The translations under genes and the position numbers were made by a program. A stretch of 64,000 nt of DNA from Chrysemys picta bellii (lineage: Eukaryota; Chordata; Testudines; Emydidae), in contig NC_088797.1 of NCBI RefSeq assembly GCF_011386835.1, positions 100,016,264 to 100,080,263 on the forward strand. The letters are read 5' to 3'. Below are positions 47,701 through 62,700 of the stretch, in pieces (within the stretch, counting starts at the first letter, position 1; every line of letters starts with the position of its first letter). The notes beneath the pieces were generated by a model that saw only the letters and a list, made by a program, of their open reading frames with translations, had not been told where the DNA came from and ran no database searches.

Positions 47701-50700
47701 TAGAGAGGAGAACTTTTCTTAAAGTAAACCCTATACTCAGTATATGTGAGATTCACCCATTCTATACACTAAACCTGAGCAAATAGGTTTTGTGGCAGGT
47801 ATTAAATTGGGGTAAGTGGAGTAGGAGGAGGGAACAAAACTCCTAATTTATGGGGAAACCAATTAACTAAATCAATCTACTTTATCACAAGGCAACCTTA
47901 AGAATTTGACTTTTGGAAACATATTTAAATGTAGTGTGGCAAGGTACCTTCTCAGTCTCACCAGGCTCAGCTGTTTTTAGCCTTGGTGAGACAGGCTTGG
48001 GTAAAAACAGTCCTTCTTGGCTGTACAGGGGCAGCCTGTTCCTTCTCTCAGCCAGTCTTTTGGGCTTGTTTTTCTCCCTTATGAGAGGGAATGCAGCCTC
48101 CCCTCCTGGGGAGTCTTGTTGTCTTGCTGCTCCTAGCCTACTGGCAGCATGACTCTCTTTCTCCCCCACACCGCCAACAGGAGAGGGTTTTAAAAGGTCT
48201 CAGGCAGCCCTTAGTTGGAATCAGCTGATCCTAATTGACCTCAGGTAACTCCCTCTCAGCTGATCCTAATTGATCTCTGGTAACCCCTTCTCAGCTGAAC
48301 CTGATTGACCTGTAGTCACCCCTTCTCAGTTGATAGGGAGGAGGGCATTTTAACCTTCTGGGACTGTTTTCTATTCCCCCACACAGACACCTTGCAGCTG
48401 TCTGTCTTGAGTTTATCACATATCCCCCCACCCCCTCCCCATTCAACACTACGGGGTTGGGCTACTTGGGTTGGCAAACAGTGCATCCTTGACAGGCTAT
48501 CAGCGTTGCCATGCTTGATTCCGGACCTATGTTGCACGCTGAAGGAGAAGGGTTGTAGCGACAGGAACCGCCTTGTCACTCTTGCATTTCTTTCTTTGTT
48601 TTGGTGCATCCACTTCAGAGGGGCATGGTCCGTGACGAGGGTAAACCTTTGTCTGAGTAGGTAGTAGCGTAGGCTTTCTATGGCCCACTTTACCGCCAGG
48701 CATTCCTTCTCTACTACAGCATATTTATGTTCCCTGGGCAGGAGTTTCCTACTGAGGAATAGGACTGGGTGTTCTTCTTCTCCGACCCATAGGCATCGGT
48801 TTGCAAGATAAACTCTTTCTCCCAGTCTGAAGCTACCAGCACTGGGTCAGTGCAGAGGGCAGTCTGCAGATCTGCAAAAGCCTCCTCGGCCATGCTGGTC
48901 CATCTTACTATGTCTGGGCCACGAACTTTTGTTAGGTCTGTTAACAGGCATGCCCTGGTAGCAAAGTGGGGGATGAACCGCCTATAATATCCAACTAGTC
49001 CCAGGAATGCTCTGACCTGTTTCTTCTGGACTGGTTGGGGCCAATTCTGTATTGCCTCTAACTTGTTCAGTTGGGGCTTCACCATGCCCCTCCCCACTAT
49101 ATACCCAAGGTATTTGACTTCTGCTAGCCCAATTGTGCATTTGGAGGGATTTGCAGTCAGCTCCGCCTTCCTCAGGGTGTCCAGGACTGCTTCCACCTTC
49201 TCGAAGTGCATCTCCCAGTCTGGGCTATGTATAATGACATTGTCAAGATAGGCAGCCGCATACTTGCCATGTGGATGCAACAGCTTGTCCATGAGTCGTT
49301 GGAAAGTTGCAGGAGCCCCATGTAAACCATAAGGGAGGACAGTGTACTGATACAGTCCCTCTGGTGTTGAAAAGGACGTCTTCTCTTTGCATTGGCCAGG
49401 GGGATTTGCCGATAACCTTTGGTCAGGACAAAAGTCATGCTTTTCCCAATCGGTCAATTAGCTCATCTATCCAGCAAAAAATGAGATTAAACTAGCTAGA
49501 GACATAAAGGGTAATATTTATATTCTACAAATACATTAGAAACAAGAGGAAGACCAAGGACAGGGTAGGGTGTGTGTGTGGGGGGGGGAACAGTAACAGA
49601 AAATGTGGAAATGGCAGAAGTGCTAAATGAGTTTTTTGTTTCAGTTTTCAACAAAAAAATTAGTAGCAATTGGACATCTAACTTAATGAACGGCAGTGAA
49701 AATGAGGTAGGATCAGAGGCTAAAATAGGGAAAGATCAAGTAAAAAATTACTTAAGTTAAATGTTTGTGTCACCAGGGCCTGATGAAATACATCCTAGAA
49801 TACTCAAGGAGCTGACTGAGGAGATATCTGAGCCATTAGCGATTATCTTTGAAAAGACATGGAAGACGGGTAAGATTCCAGGGGACTGGAAAAGGGTAAA
49901 TATAGTGCCCATCTTAAAAAAGGGGAATAAGGACAACCCAGGAAATTACAGACCAGTCAGCCGAACTTCAGTACCCGAAAAGATAATGGAGCAAATAATT
50001 AAGCAATCCATTTCCAGACATCTTGAAGATAATAAGGCAATAAATAACAGTCAGCATGTATTTGTCAAGAACAAATCATGTCAAACCAACCTAATTTTTT
50101 TTGACAGAGTAACAAGTCTTGTGGATGGGGACGGGGAGTGGAAGATGTGATATATCTTGACTATAAAAAGTAAGGCTTTTTATATTGTCTGGCATGACCT
50201 TCTCATAAACAAACTAGGGAAATACAACCTAGATGGAACTACTATAAGGTGGGTGCATTACTGGTTGGAAAACCATTCCCAGAGAGTAGTTATCAGAGTT
50301 TCATGGTCAAGCTGGAAGGGCATATATCAAGTGGGGTCCCACAGGGATCAGTTCTGGGTCCAGTTCTGTTCAATATTTTCATCAATGATTTAGATAATGT
50401 CATACAAAGTACACTTACAAACCCCCCAAGATGGGAGGAGTTGCAAGTGCTTTGGAGGATAGGATTAAAATTCAGAATGATCTGGACAAACTGGAGAAAT
50501 GGTCTGAAGTAAATAGAATGAAATGCAAACTATTCCACTTAGGAAGGAACAATCAGTTGCACTCATACAAAATGGGAAATGACTGCCTAGGAAGGAGTAC
50601 AGTGGAAAGGGATCTGGGGGTTATAGTGGATCACAATCTAAATATGAGTCAGCAGTGTAACATTGTTGCAAAAAAAGCAAACATCATTCTGGGATGTATT

Positions 50701-53700
50701 AGCAGAAGTGTGGTAAGCAAGACACAAGAAATAATTATTTTGCTCTACTCTGAGCTGATTAGGCCTCAACTGATTTTGTGTCTCGTTCTGAGTGCCACAT
50801 TTCAGGAAAGATGTGGGCAAATTGGAGAAAGTCCAGAGAAGAGCAACAAAAATTATTAAAGATCTAGAAAACATGACCTATGAAGGAACATTGAAAAAAT
50901 TGGATTTTTCTGATCTGGAGAAGAGAAGAATGAGGGGGGACAGGATAACAGTTTTGAAGTATATAAAAGGTTGTTACAAGGAGGGAGAAAAATTGTTCTC
51001 TTTAACCTCTGAGAATAGGACAAGAATAATGGGCTAAAATTGCAGCAAGGACATTAGGAAAAACTTCCTAACTGTCAGGGTAGTTAAGCACTGGAACAAA
51101 TTGCTAAGGGGGGTTGTGGAATCTCCATCATTGGAGATTTTTAAGAGCAGGTTAGGCAAACACCTGTCAGGGATGGTCTAGATAATTCTTAGTCCTGCAT
51201 TGAGTGCTGGGGACTCCACTAGAAGAGCTCTTGCGGTCCCTTCCAGTCCTATGTTTCTATGATTTGCACAAGGATCTGAATCTTGGAGCCAAATGCAGAC
51301 TTGGCATAAGTAGTGGAATTACACACCCTTATGCTAAGTATGTATTTGGTCCTTCATAGTCCCAGATTCCTAAGTGAGCTTTTGTACGTATGTGCAATTA
51401 AAGTTCAGGCTGTGAATTTGCTTTTACCTTATGTTCCCTCTAGGCTATAATGCATGAAAATAAAGAAAAAATCTGATTTTTATTAATATAACTGGAACTA
51501 CAATTAATGTTCAGTACAAACTTTATTTTGAAGGTTACAAAAAGATGATAATCTTTAACTTTTAAAAATTCAAATTTTTCCAAACTCTGTGATTACTAGT
51601 TCTACCAGAATATCAATGAAAGGGTCAAATTCAGGTATTCACTGTGGTCAGTTGGCATGAGCTATTTTTATTTGACTAAGTGAAGTTACGTGCTTGTTTC
51701 TAATATTGTGTGCCATGAGTCATGACTGTGCTTTATAAATATGGATGCACTTTAGCGGTAAGCCACAACAGCAATATCTGCATTAATAGGCTATTTGTGC
51801 ATCCCTGAGGTGCATTGTGAAGTATGAGGTTGACAGGACTTTTTAACAGTGTGAAGTGCAACCACAGCCTACGAATGCACATGCAGGTCTGTCTTATTGC
51901 TACCAGACTAGAATATGGCTGCTTACATTTAAATGTTTACAATATTTTTAAAATTACATACATAAAACTAGTCTAAAGAAAGTTATTAAGGTTACAAAGA
52001 GCTTGGCTACATTCGAAAGTTGTAACGTTTTAACTATACCGGTATAGTTGAGCGTTCAGACTCTTTAATGGGGTCAGTTATATAGTACAACAGGAGATTT
52101 ATACAGGTAGTAGCTATTCTCACAGGGAAAGGAAAACTGTACTGACATAAATCTCCTTTATACCGATATAACTGCACTTGTAGTAGGGTTTTTGCCAATA
52201 TAACTACATATCTTTAAAAAATCACTTCCTTAACCAAAAGAATTATGCCAGTAAAATTTTCAAGTGTAGATCAGGCCGAAGTCAAGCATTCAAAAGTTTA
52301 AAAATGTCAAATTTATGGTTTCCCACGCAACACTAATTCTGCCCCTTTCTTCATCCATGTTGTGCAATAAACGAGGCAAAGGTGCTGGGGGAAAATGCTG
52401 TGCGATGCTGTAATGACACACTGTAAAATAAAGCATTACAGTTGTGCAGGCAACTGTAAATTTGGCATTTTCTAACTTGATTTTGCAACCTATATAACAT
52501 TCTTCTAAAAAGTTTTGCATGCAATTTCCTAGGTTATTTTTAAAAGGAAAAAGCTAAACACAAATTCTGTTATGTACAACTGTAACAATCCCCCCCGCCC
52601 ATCATCAGAAGAGTTTGACTCCTGCAACTTCAACACTGCAGCACAGCTTGAGCTACAGAACTAATGGTATTAGCTGACAGCAGGGGAATGCTGCTGTTCT
52701 AGACTGTAGGGGATGGGACACTGGCACTACAGGCTGAGACTGAATGGTCTCTCCTCCAGGACACCAGGAGTTTGTGCCCTATTTTGTGACCCTAGAGGTG
52801 GTGGGGGCCTCTGCGCCCATATGCAGAAGTCCAGGAAGGGGGATGGTACTGGTGGAGAGACCATGTCCCTCACAAACAACTACCATGCCTGGCCGCTCCT
52901 GTCATTCCCAGTGCAGAGTGTGCTGCTGCTTTTGTGGTAGCATGGGCTCAGCCTTCGCATGTCCAGGTTGTTGGGTTTTGTCATGGTGCCAGCATGTCTT
53001 GAGCAATGCAAGCAAAAAAAAGGGGGAAGTGGAGAGTTTAACAGTTTATAACTCAGAATAGTCTACACAGCAAGCCTCAATACCCAGGTCAACAGACTTG
53101 GGCTTCTGCTGCGGCACTAAAAATAGCTGGGTAGACAATCGTGGCTCAGGCTGGAGCTCAGGTTCTGAAGACCCACCCCATCCCTGGGCTTCAGAACCCA
53201 AGCTCTAGCCTGAGCTGCATGTCGACACAGCTATTTTTAGTGCTGCAGAACAAGCCTGGGTCTGTCATCCTGGGCTCTGAAACTCACTGCCACTCACAGT
53301 GTAAACGTACCCTCAGTTAACCTGCATGGCATTTCATGGCACCGAGAAAAGGCACTCCTCTAGTCTGAGGGCTTTCTCCCTGCCAAATTTCAAAGATCTG
53401 CTGCATACAAGGAAACAATGGAGGTGACACAGCTTTACAAAAAAGGTCAGAAGAATCTTCTATAATGGAAAGTATAGTATTAGGCAATCTAATAAAACTG
53501 CTCTCCTGTGTAACTGAAAGGAGGAGATATGAGATATAGTAGTGGTGTTGTCTTCACAGCAGAGTTAACTAGAGCTATTTGAGTGTTGTCCCTAACTTGA
53601 GTTCTGTCCATACCCACAAACCCGTAACTCAAGAGTTGTGGGTACTTGAATTATCTGGCCTGAGAGGGGGCAGAAGGTAAAGCTTAAGGTAGCACAATTT

Positions 53701-56700
53701 GTCAGCTGATAGCAATCACTCTGTGCAAATCAAGTGTTATTTTGTAGAGGCTCTCCCTCAAGCCAGGCTAACTCGAGAGGAGTAATTCAAGTATGTAGTG
53801 AAAACAGAGTCTTAGACTCCCTTACATTATTTGAGTTCCCCATACTTATTTAGATACCTTGCATATACTTACATGCATAATACTGTTACCTGAAAATAAA
53901 CGGGTGTAACATACACAGTGAGGACCAGAAGGTGTAAGTAAAAATGGTTCTCACTCAACATAGCATATGCCTTTTCTGGCTCAGTGGCATATACCAATAT
54001 AGACTCCCCTATGCAAAGGTAAAGCAGGTGTAAAGTCTAAGGAAGTCTGAGTGTAAGGAGATCTGGCTTACCCCATTTTATAATTTGTCTCTGAATTTGG
54101 CTTTTGGAGTCCAAAGCCATACACTAGTCTCCAACAGTGATTCTGATTCTTCAAACAGACATCACTATCATAACCATGGTTTTATCAATATGGAATGTCA
54201 CTGCACCACATGAGAAATATACCTAAGATTAAATAAACAGGTTTCCTTCTCAAGCTAAAACATTTATCTTTGGCAGTTGATAATCATCCCGTATATCCAA
54301 TTGTATAATAACGTTCTGGTCTATAACTGAAATCCTTACTGTATGTACTTCTGGCTGATGAGGACCTGCCACATAGAACAACTTCTCCTACATCTCTGGC
54401 CCCAACAATCAGTGGCAGTGGGAGGAGCTTGTAGAGGGAACCATACTGCAGGTATGCTGCTCTTAGCTTTCTGCATTCCCTTTCTCATTTCTGCTCAGTG
54501 TAAGTGGAGGGGAGCATTTGACCCATGGCTATTTCCTGTATTCTTTCTGGTGAAATTTACTCTAGATAAAGTGCTACACAGAGCTCTTTATATAAGATGC
54601 ACTTTTGTTATCCCATGCAATTCCACAAAGAAGTGTGCATTCAGGCACAAAGAGCACAATCTGCTCTCCCCCATGAAATATGTATACTAACCCCTTGGGT
54701 GTCAGTTAAGATGTATGGTGTACATCCTGCACAAAGGCATTAATATGGCTTTAGCCATGCATCCCTTGTTTCTCCTCTTGTGCCTTATAAGGTGTTGCTT
54801 TTTGCTTAAATGAGGGCACAAGGAGAAGAGTTAAATAACATTTGAAAGGGTGCCTCAAACATAGCTGACTACAGAAAATTGTACCTTGCAGTATATGACC
54901 AAAATGTGCTATTACTGTTTAGAATGAAGATCACCCTTCTTGAATAAATGAAATTGGAGAAGGAGTAGTTTCTCCATTCCTCTTCCTGGCTACTGGGTTG
55001 TGGGACTGCAGTGCAGCTCCTCTATGGCTGTTGTTCCAGCTATTGTCCAGAATAGCAATCACTACTGCTCTGTATCTCCTATGCAGAGTTTCTGGTCCTT
55101 TTGATGTGCATAATACATGGATCTGCTCTCAAGCCTCTCATTTAACAGTGAGTGTGTGTTTGTTGTACTTCCCCCCTGCAAGGCATGTAATAAGTCCAGA
55201 GACTTCCCTCCGCCTATGCCATCCACTGCCACTCTATCCATAGTTCCCCAGAGACCCTCTCTGGCCTTAAATAGTACCTACCAAAAGTTCTGCACTGCCT
55301 CTCTGCACCAAGTAGACTCAATGATGATTTTCATTCCAAACCAAAGAACATAATTGTAGAGAAATACAGCTCCTGTTTATCTAGACATTGTTACTTTGGA
55401 GTTCCGTTTTGAGAGGAATACTGAATACACTGTGGTCTACATTTTCAAACATATCCACTCACTTTGGATGTCTGCCCAGCCTGAGACACACAGGCCCTGC
55501 TTTTCAGACGTGCTGAGCATCTATATTTCCTATTGAAGCCCATTGGAATTGTAGGTGGTCAGCCCATCTGTAAAGTTAGGCCCTATGTGTCTCAGGCCGA
55601 GCACTCAATGTTGAAGCCACCCTAAGTTAATGGACAATGGAAAGTGGAGGCCTTTGACTTTTCCCCCCAAAATCATTACATATGTGGTTTGGCTATGCTG
55701 AGGTATGGTTGCAAGATGCTTTCACATATAGTTTAACTGTGCTGTTGTTGAGATCTGCATGGATCTTTTACAAAGTTCTTTCTTTAGTAGGCAATCTACT
55801 GGATCATAAGAAGCAGTATAGTGTGGAAATACTAAGGTCCAGGTTAAAAAGAGCCTGGCTTTCCCCACGTTGACTTCCTCCTCCTGGGCAACCCCAGACA
55901 CCTATACTGCCATCTGAAAGACATCATCCTCTTCATAGCAGTGGCATGGGCCTGTATCTCCAATGGAGCAACAAGAGCATTCACTCTTTCAGTGGTTAGT
56001 CAAAGTGAGAACAGCAACAGCAATGGGAGAGAGCACACATCTAGCTCACTCAGTGGAGAGACCTAATAACTGTTGCTTCCCCTGTGGCCACCAATGCCTC
56101 AGCTTTGCCTTCTGCCCTGTTCATATGTGGGGCATTGGATGTTAGGATTGCAGGACCAGGTACAGACTCCTGGGCTGATTCTGTAGGTGCAACCGGCTGT
56201 AGTCCGTAACTGATGTAGATTTGTGTGAATATTCTATTAAACACGTGCTTGTGCATCCTAACCCTCAACATCCCATCTCCCCACCCAAACCAGCTAATGA
56301 TAGCTGAACATGGTACTTATGTGAAATTTCAGATGTACCTATCTTAACATTTTAAAGCAGAATTGGATTTCTTCACCAGCTTCAAATATCTCTACTATAG
56401 TTTTAAACAATTTTACATTTTACAATTTCATTCCTTGTGTTTTCTAGATGAGGAAGGACAGCTGGTATATGGGTACAGAAGGTATCCAGCTAGCATTCTC
56501 TTCTATGCCCTTGTTTGTTATTCTGTGAATGTAAGAAATGTCTCTAGTCAATTAAAAGAATACACTATCTAAATTAGAATAATAAAACTAGATTATGTTA
56601 AAAAGGCTAGAAATATAAATCCACCCTTCAGGTCTGATCTGGCAAACATTTCCACACATGCTTAACTTTACTCACATGAGGATGCTCACAGAACTCAGTG

Positions 56701-59700
56701 AGCCTATTCACATCCTTAAAGGTAAGTATGTGCATGTTTGCAGATTGGGGACTTTAGTTAAGCTAAGTATTGACCAAAAATCTAGTAAGTGACTGTAGCT
56801 CAGAATTTTCCTATTTCCAAAATTAAGCTACACTCTACTCAGACAAAAATGAAAAGAAGCGGCAATGCTATTAACGTGCTCTTGGACTGGTTTATGTAAT
56901 TTGCTTTTGTTGCTTGATGTACAAATTGTTTTCTGACACTTCATATTTTGCCACCCTTTTTCCTTCTCTTGGGGAAAGCTTTTTGTGTGACAGGCTTATA
57001 GATTTATCTCCTCCTTAACTGCAAGATTCTAATCTCAGCTTTGCCAATGACTGTCTCAGTTTATCATTTGTAAGAAGAATTATACATTGCTTTTTGCCTA
57101 GTCTCACAGAAGCTTTTAAGGCAAAAATAATATTTATAAGATACTTTCAAATATATGTTTGTAAAAAGCTAAACAATTATTAACTTTGGTTTCTGTGTGC
57201 TCTTTTTATTAATACTGTATATATGCATCTACAATAATTCTTTTTGCGTCTAATTTTTTTCATAGAGGATAGAGAATACATTGCAGTGCTTCCATGAAAC
57301 ATTGTAGGAAAACTGAACAGCCTCTGTATATAACACCATATTCATAAAGGCTTAAAAGAGAATTAAGAGGGTTATGGTATTATTTCATCAGCTTTGCTGT
57401 TAGAAATGTACTGCACAGCAGAACAATGCTGTGTTCTTAAACAGAAGAATCCCAAGTACAATTAGGTATGGGAAATTCTAATAAATTTAAGCTGTATTTG
57501 TTAAAGTTAAGTAAAATAGACTTTGACTTTGCAAATGTGTTTAATGTTTTACAGCTAGCCCTGAAACCAGGGGGAGAGGGTCCACAAGAGATGTGACTGT
57601 GCCTCTACCTGCATTTCACTTAAGTGGGAAACTGCCCCTATTCCATTTGAGGAAAAACAATAGAATCCATTTTGCTCTTCTGATACAGTTTGGATCCTCC
57701 CTACATGCGATAGGGGAAGGTGGTAAGTATTAAACAGATTATTTTATTTTATTTTTTTGAATGGTGAGCAGGTCCTGCTTCGCTTCTGGGCAGAACAGCA
57801 CTAAAAGATTATTCTCCTTTGACTGAACCTGATGTGGTTTAGCTATGGGCTGTGGAAGGGAGGAAGAGAAACAGATGCCAGTTATATAAGTAGCAAGACT
57901 CTTTGTGATCATGAGTTTCATTCTGTGTTTCATCTGTATTTTTATATCCATTTAGAGGACTGTGATGCTTTAACCTGAGTTAATATTTCAGGTTAGATCA
58001 TAGTGTTTCCTTCTGTGCTGTGTTATTCAAGAATAAAATCCCAACAATGCAGTAGAGGAAAGAAGTTGCAATTTGTGTGCAACTGAGGGTCAGGAAAGCA
58101 TACACCAGAGTCCTGAATTACAATGTAAATGAGTGCATTAGGAGGCCTTACATAAAGAAAATCCTTATGGTTGGCATGGTAGGTTGTGCATAAGACAAAT
58201 AGTATTTAATATGTATCATAAAATAGGAGCAAAGAAGAGTCATCGAATAACTCAAGGAGGATAAAGCATGTTTGATAGCTCTTCTTCCCTTTGAAAGATC
58301 CTTTGGCATCTCCAGAACAGCCACCATAACAGTCAAAACGTCAAATCTCACAGCTAAAGAAATATTTTCCCCAGTTTTGTTCTATGATGAATCAGAGTTG
58401 CAGAAGTCCTATGGAACTTCTTATATGATAATTATAGTACCCTAAATATCTTAGGTAGGGTAACTCACAGTTTTGCTTATTCAGGGATCTGCTTATCAAG
58501 GTTTGACTGAAACTGCCAAAACCAAATAGCTGTGGTTTAACTTACAAGACCTACTGGCAAAGTCTGCATTTCTTGTAAGTTGTACAAGACTTTAACACTG
58601 TGGGATAAATATTGGTTTATGTTTTCAGAAGTGACTAGTGATTTTTCGCTTGCCCAATTAAAGAAACCTGAAAGATATCTGATTTTCAGAGGCCAAATTA
58701 TTTAAGGTGTCTTAAGTTGAGCACTCAAAATCACTAGTTGCTTTTGAAAATGTAGATGCATATCTTTTAGAATTCCCTGTCATGTGAATGTTTCACTTTA
58801 CAACCTCATTGTTACATTAAACACTTTTCCTCCTTTTCTCTCTTCCCCATGTATTCTGTATAGCATACAACATAAGCTTCAGCTAAGAGCTCCATGAGCA
58901 GAACTTTGCCTGGAATTAGCTTCTTCAAATTGTATGCGACTTTCTGAGATGTTACCACAGAAGTCCAATAACTAAACATTTGAACAGTTGAGTGCATTTT
59001 CTAAGAGGCTACAAATTCCCTAAAGAATATCATACAAGCCATATAGCTTACATGAATGAAATTGGATGAGATTTTCATTTTTGCAAATACTAAAAGAAAG
59101 GCAAATTGTTTAGTTCCTTCACGCCGTTCTATTTTCATCCCCATATTCTGAACTTCAAGAGGAAAGTTTTCAAAGGGAGTTCCTACCTGTTTCATAGAGT
59201 GCTTCAGATACTGAAGTAAAATGATCTTCTACTGTATATTGTGCCAACCGGAGTGTCTCCAAGCCTCGAACTGAATCATTTCCTCTGGTCCAGTAAAACT
59301 GGACATCATTGATATTATAGCCCCCTGTAATTATAGACAAACCAACAAGTGAACATTTTTGTTAAATATAATAAATAGTTTGTGTAGAACATGTTTGTCT
59401 ATGATCCTTTGCCATTTGTATAAAAAGTAAAATTGGATTATAAATAATGCAATTTTATGACAAAATTTGAAAATTTAATCTGAGTGCCTGGTCTCAAAAG
59501 AAATACTATAGGTGGTGGAGAAAAATAAAAGCTGGTATAAACTGACAAATAAAAGGATGTGTTGTACAAGACATTTAAAGGCAAAGCCCATCAAGTCCGA
59601 CAGGAAGAGGGAAAATTGCTGGAGCTTGGAAATGCAGAGTTTATAAACTACATATGCTATAACATGGAGACTTCTTTACAGGCCTACTGGTTGTGCATGC

Positions 59701-62700
59701 TTTAGGGAAGGCTTCTCTTAACTGGCATAGATGATTGGCACCCAAGGTGGGAGAAGTATCATATAACAAGCAGCAATTGTGCTGTGTATACATTAATCAG
59801 TACATGGCTTATACATCGATAAAACACCTTTGAAGAGTATTTTACATTAAATTAGAGGGTGGCCAGTTTATACATTAATATATACGGTCCAGTTGAGAGT
59901 ATATTGATGTACACCTAGGTATTAAGATTAAGCATTTGAATATCTATTTTTGTTTACATAGATAGATCATTTTTGCATTTGACAGACACTGTCTCATTGT
60001 TGCTCATTCTGCTGCCCTGTGGAATAACTCAATTCCAATTTACTGTAAAGTGACGTTCACACTGATGTCCAAAATAGCTTTGAGTCACTTCAGAAATGAA
60101 GATGTTCATAATTCCAGGTTTCATCTAACTTTATGAACTGGCAGTGGATAAAAACAATTCTTGAAGCCTGAGAAAGTTGTGAGCAAGCACACTACAGAAA
60201 GAAGGCTTTTATTTTCTTTAATAGTCCCCATTTTTTTGGAAAGGTAAATAGTTCTATCTGAGCAATTCACAGATTTAAAGCATATTTTGGTATCAAAATA
60301 TATTCAAAATATTAATCGTATCTATTACCATTTATGAAGAACTTTGGGAGGGAGGGGGTCCTTCATGACTATCAGGCAAATTACATTTTGCATAGAAATA
60401 TTACATTGTTTCCCCACGCTAATGTTATTCTTAAGGTGGGGCATGAGTTTTGTATATGACAGCATGTTAGAGGAAGTTTGTATTGACAAAAGCTTTGAAA
60501 CTGATAGGAACAAAACCACTGAGTGGTTTTTAATTGGTATTCTCTTGTCTCTTTAAATGACATTGAGTGGGAGGAGCTAACTTTTACATCCATACTAATG
60601 CCTCAATCCTGCAGACTTCTCATGTTCTTTATGCGCTGTAAGTAGTCCTAAAAAAGTTAATAGGATACTCACAATGCATAAAGTTAATCACATAAGTAGG
60701 TCTTTGCGGGAACTTTTCCAGGCCTAAAGGTTTTCAGAATCTCATAAGTAGATTTCTTTTCTCCTCAGAGTCTATGTTTTTTCCCTGATTCTCAAGAATA
60801 AATGCAGGACCTTCAGTGAATAGAAGTTGAAGAGCAAATTCAAAAAGGAAATATCTGTTCAAAGGTAGGTCTAAAAGATTAATAACTATTTGCAAGTGAG
60901 ATAGAGGCCTGTGTGGAAACATAGTAATGTGATTGGATACTTGCAGTGTCGATAAGGATTGAAATGGTAAACTCTTTGGGGCAAGGTCTGTCTCTTACTA
61001 TGTGCCTGTACAGTGTGTAACACAACAAGACCTTAATTGGGGTTGAGGCTTCTAGATGCTGCAGTAATATTAATAATAATTAATACTTTCATAGTCAATT
61101 GAAACTTGATTTTCTGGGAGATAAGTGACTGAGAAATTTCTCATTGTGAAATTATTAAAACTGGTTGGAAGTATTTATGATTTCTATCCAAAAAAAAAGT
61201 TCTTGTTGATATTTTTGTTACCATTTTTCAATCAGCTCTTATAATTAAATAGCAACATTACAAATGAAGGTAAGGTGTTTCGTTACATAAGCCACTATAG
61301 CAATGTCCTCATATAATCATTATCTTGTAGTGCAATTTAAGTGTTTATGTTTATAACAGTTTAACCAAAATTCCTAACATTTTATTTTAGTTCAAATATT
61401 TGCTTTATACTATACATGTCATATATGTGTATAATACCCAGCAACCATATTTACAAGTGAACAGTATCTAGAGAAGTAAAATATTCTTCTTCTGCAAGTC
61501 AATGTTGCTTATCCAATAGGAAAACTAACACTATTGATCTGTAACCCCCAAAACATAATTGTTAAAGTGCTTTTAACAAAAAAGTGACTACCACTGCTAA
61601 AGGCTTATAATAATCTTTTTCATTCGCACTCTGTGTTCTTGGCTATTTTTCCAGAAACTAAAGAAGAATGCCATGGGAGCAGTTTAGATTATATTACTGT
61701 GTTTTCCCTTTAGTCAGGAGATACTTGTGGGTTGTCTAAAATAACAGATGGAATCATTCTAAAAATCTGAGTTTTCAATTAGACAGGGAATTCCTCTATT
61801 TTTCCCCTTGTCAAATACATTTTAAGTTCCTGAGGGAACTACAGAAACTGCTGAACGACTCATTAGGCAATGTCGTTGATGTAAGTACATCATTCTGTTT
61901 TTGACTTAACAATATGTTCTCTCTGTCCCTTTTTTTTTTTTTTTTTTTTTTTAAGAAAAAATATCACTGCTAACTAGTCATTCTGATTGTGGCCTCCATA
62001 ATACTTCCACTGACTTTAGTGGGAATCTTTCTCTTGTGTGAGTAAGCCTTGCAGGATAAAACCCTTAAATGGCAACATAATATTAAATTTCACAGCATCT
62101 TCTTGATGGAAATTACCCATAGAATAATTTGCAAAATGAATATGGGATGTGCTGTTCTTTTGCAGAAAAGAAATGGTAAAAATGGGAAAATACTGCAAAA
62201 AAATTCCACAAGTATTTCCTCAAATTTGGAAGTCTTTGATTCAGTTGTGCTCTTGCCCCTTTTTGTGTTCACTTTCAATGAACAATTGTTCAATTGAGTT
62301 TTACTTGCATGAATAGTGGTAGAAAACTAGTTTTATTCTTACATAGTCAAGTACTCATGGATATTACATATTACACTTGTGCAAGTACTCACATGTAAAG
62401 TGGTATATTTTAATGTAGGATAGGACACTGCTTCATACAAAGCACTGAACATTTAGATCTTAGTCTTTCCAGTGATGACTCTCTTTCCATCCCCATGGCT
62501 CTGGCATGGAGACCATTAAAGAAGTCACACAAGGATCTGTCCACAGCCTTTACCGATAGAACTATAGATGCAATTACTTTGCTTTAATGTGAAAGAGAAA
62601 ATTAAATTTGACCTCTGTCCCAGCCAATAAGCTTAATACTAACCTATTTTTTTTCTATGAATGATGCTTCAGGGATGTCTTGTGTGCCTAAATATTTAAA

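Noticed and set aside
59001..59195. 64-codon minus-strand open frame next to a GABRP exon
   Set aside because: It starts at the end of the real exon in a different frame and runs into the intron; it is a shadow.
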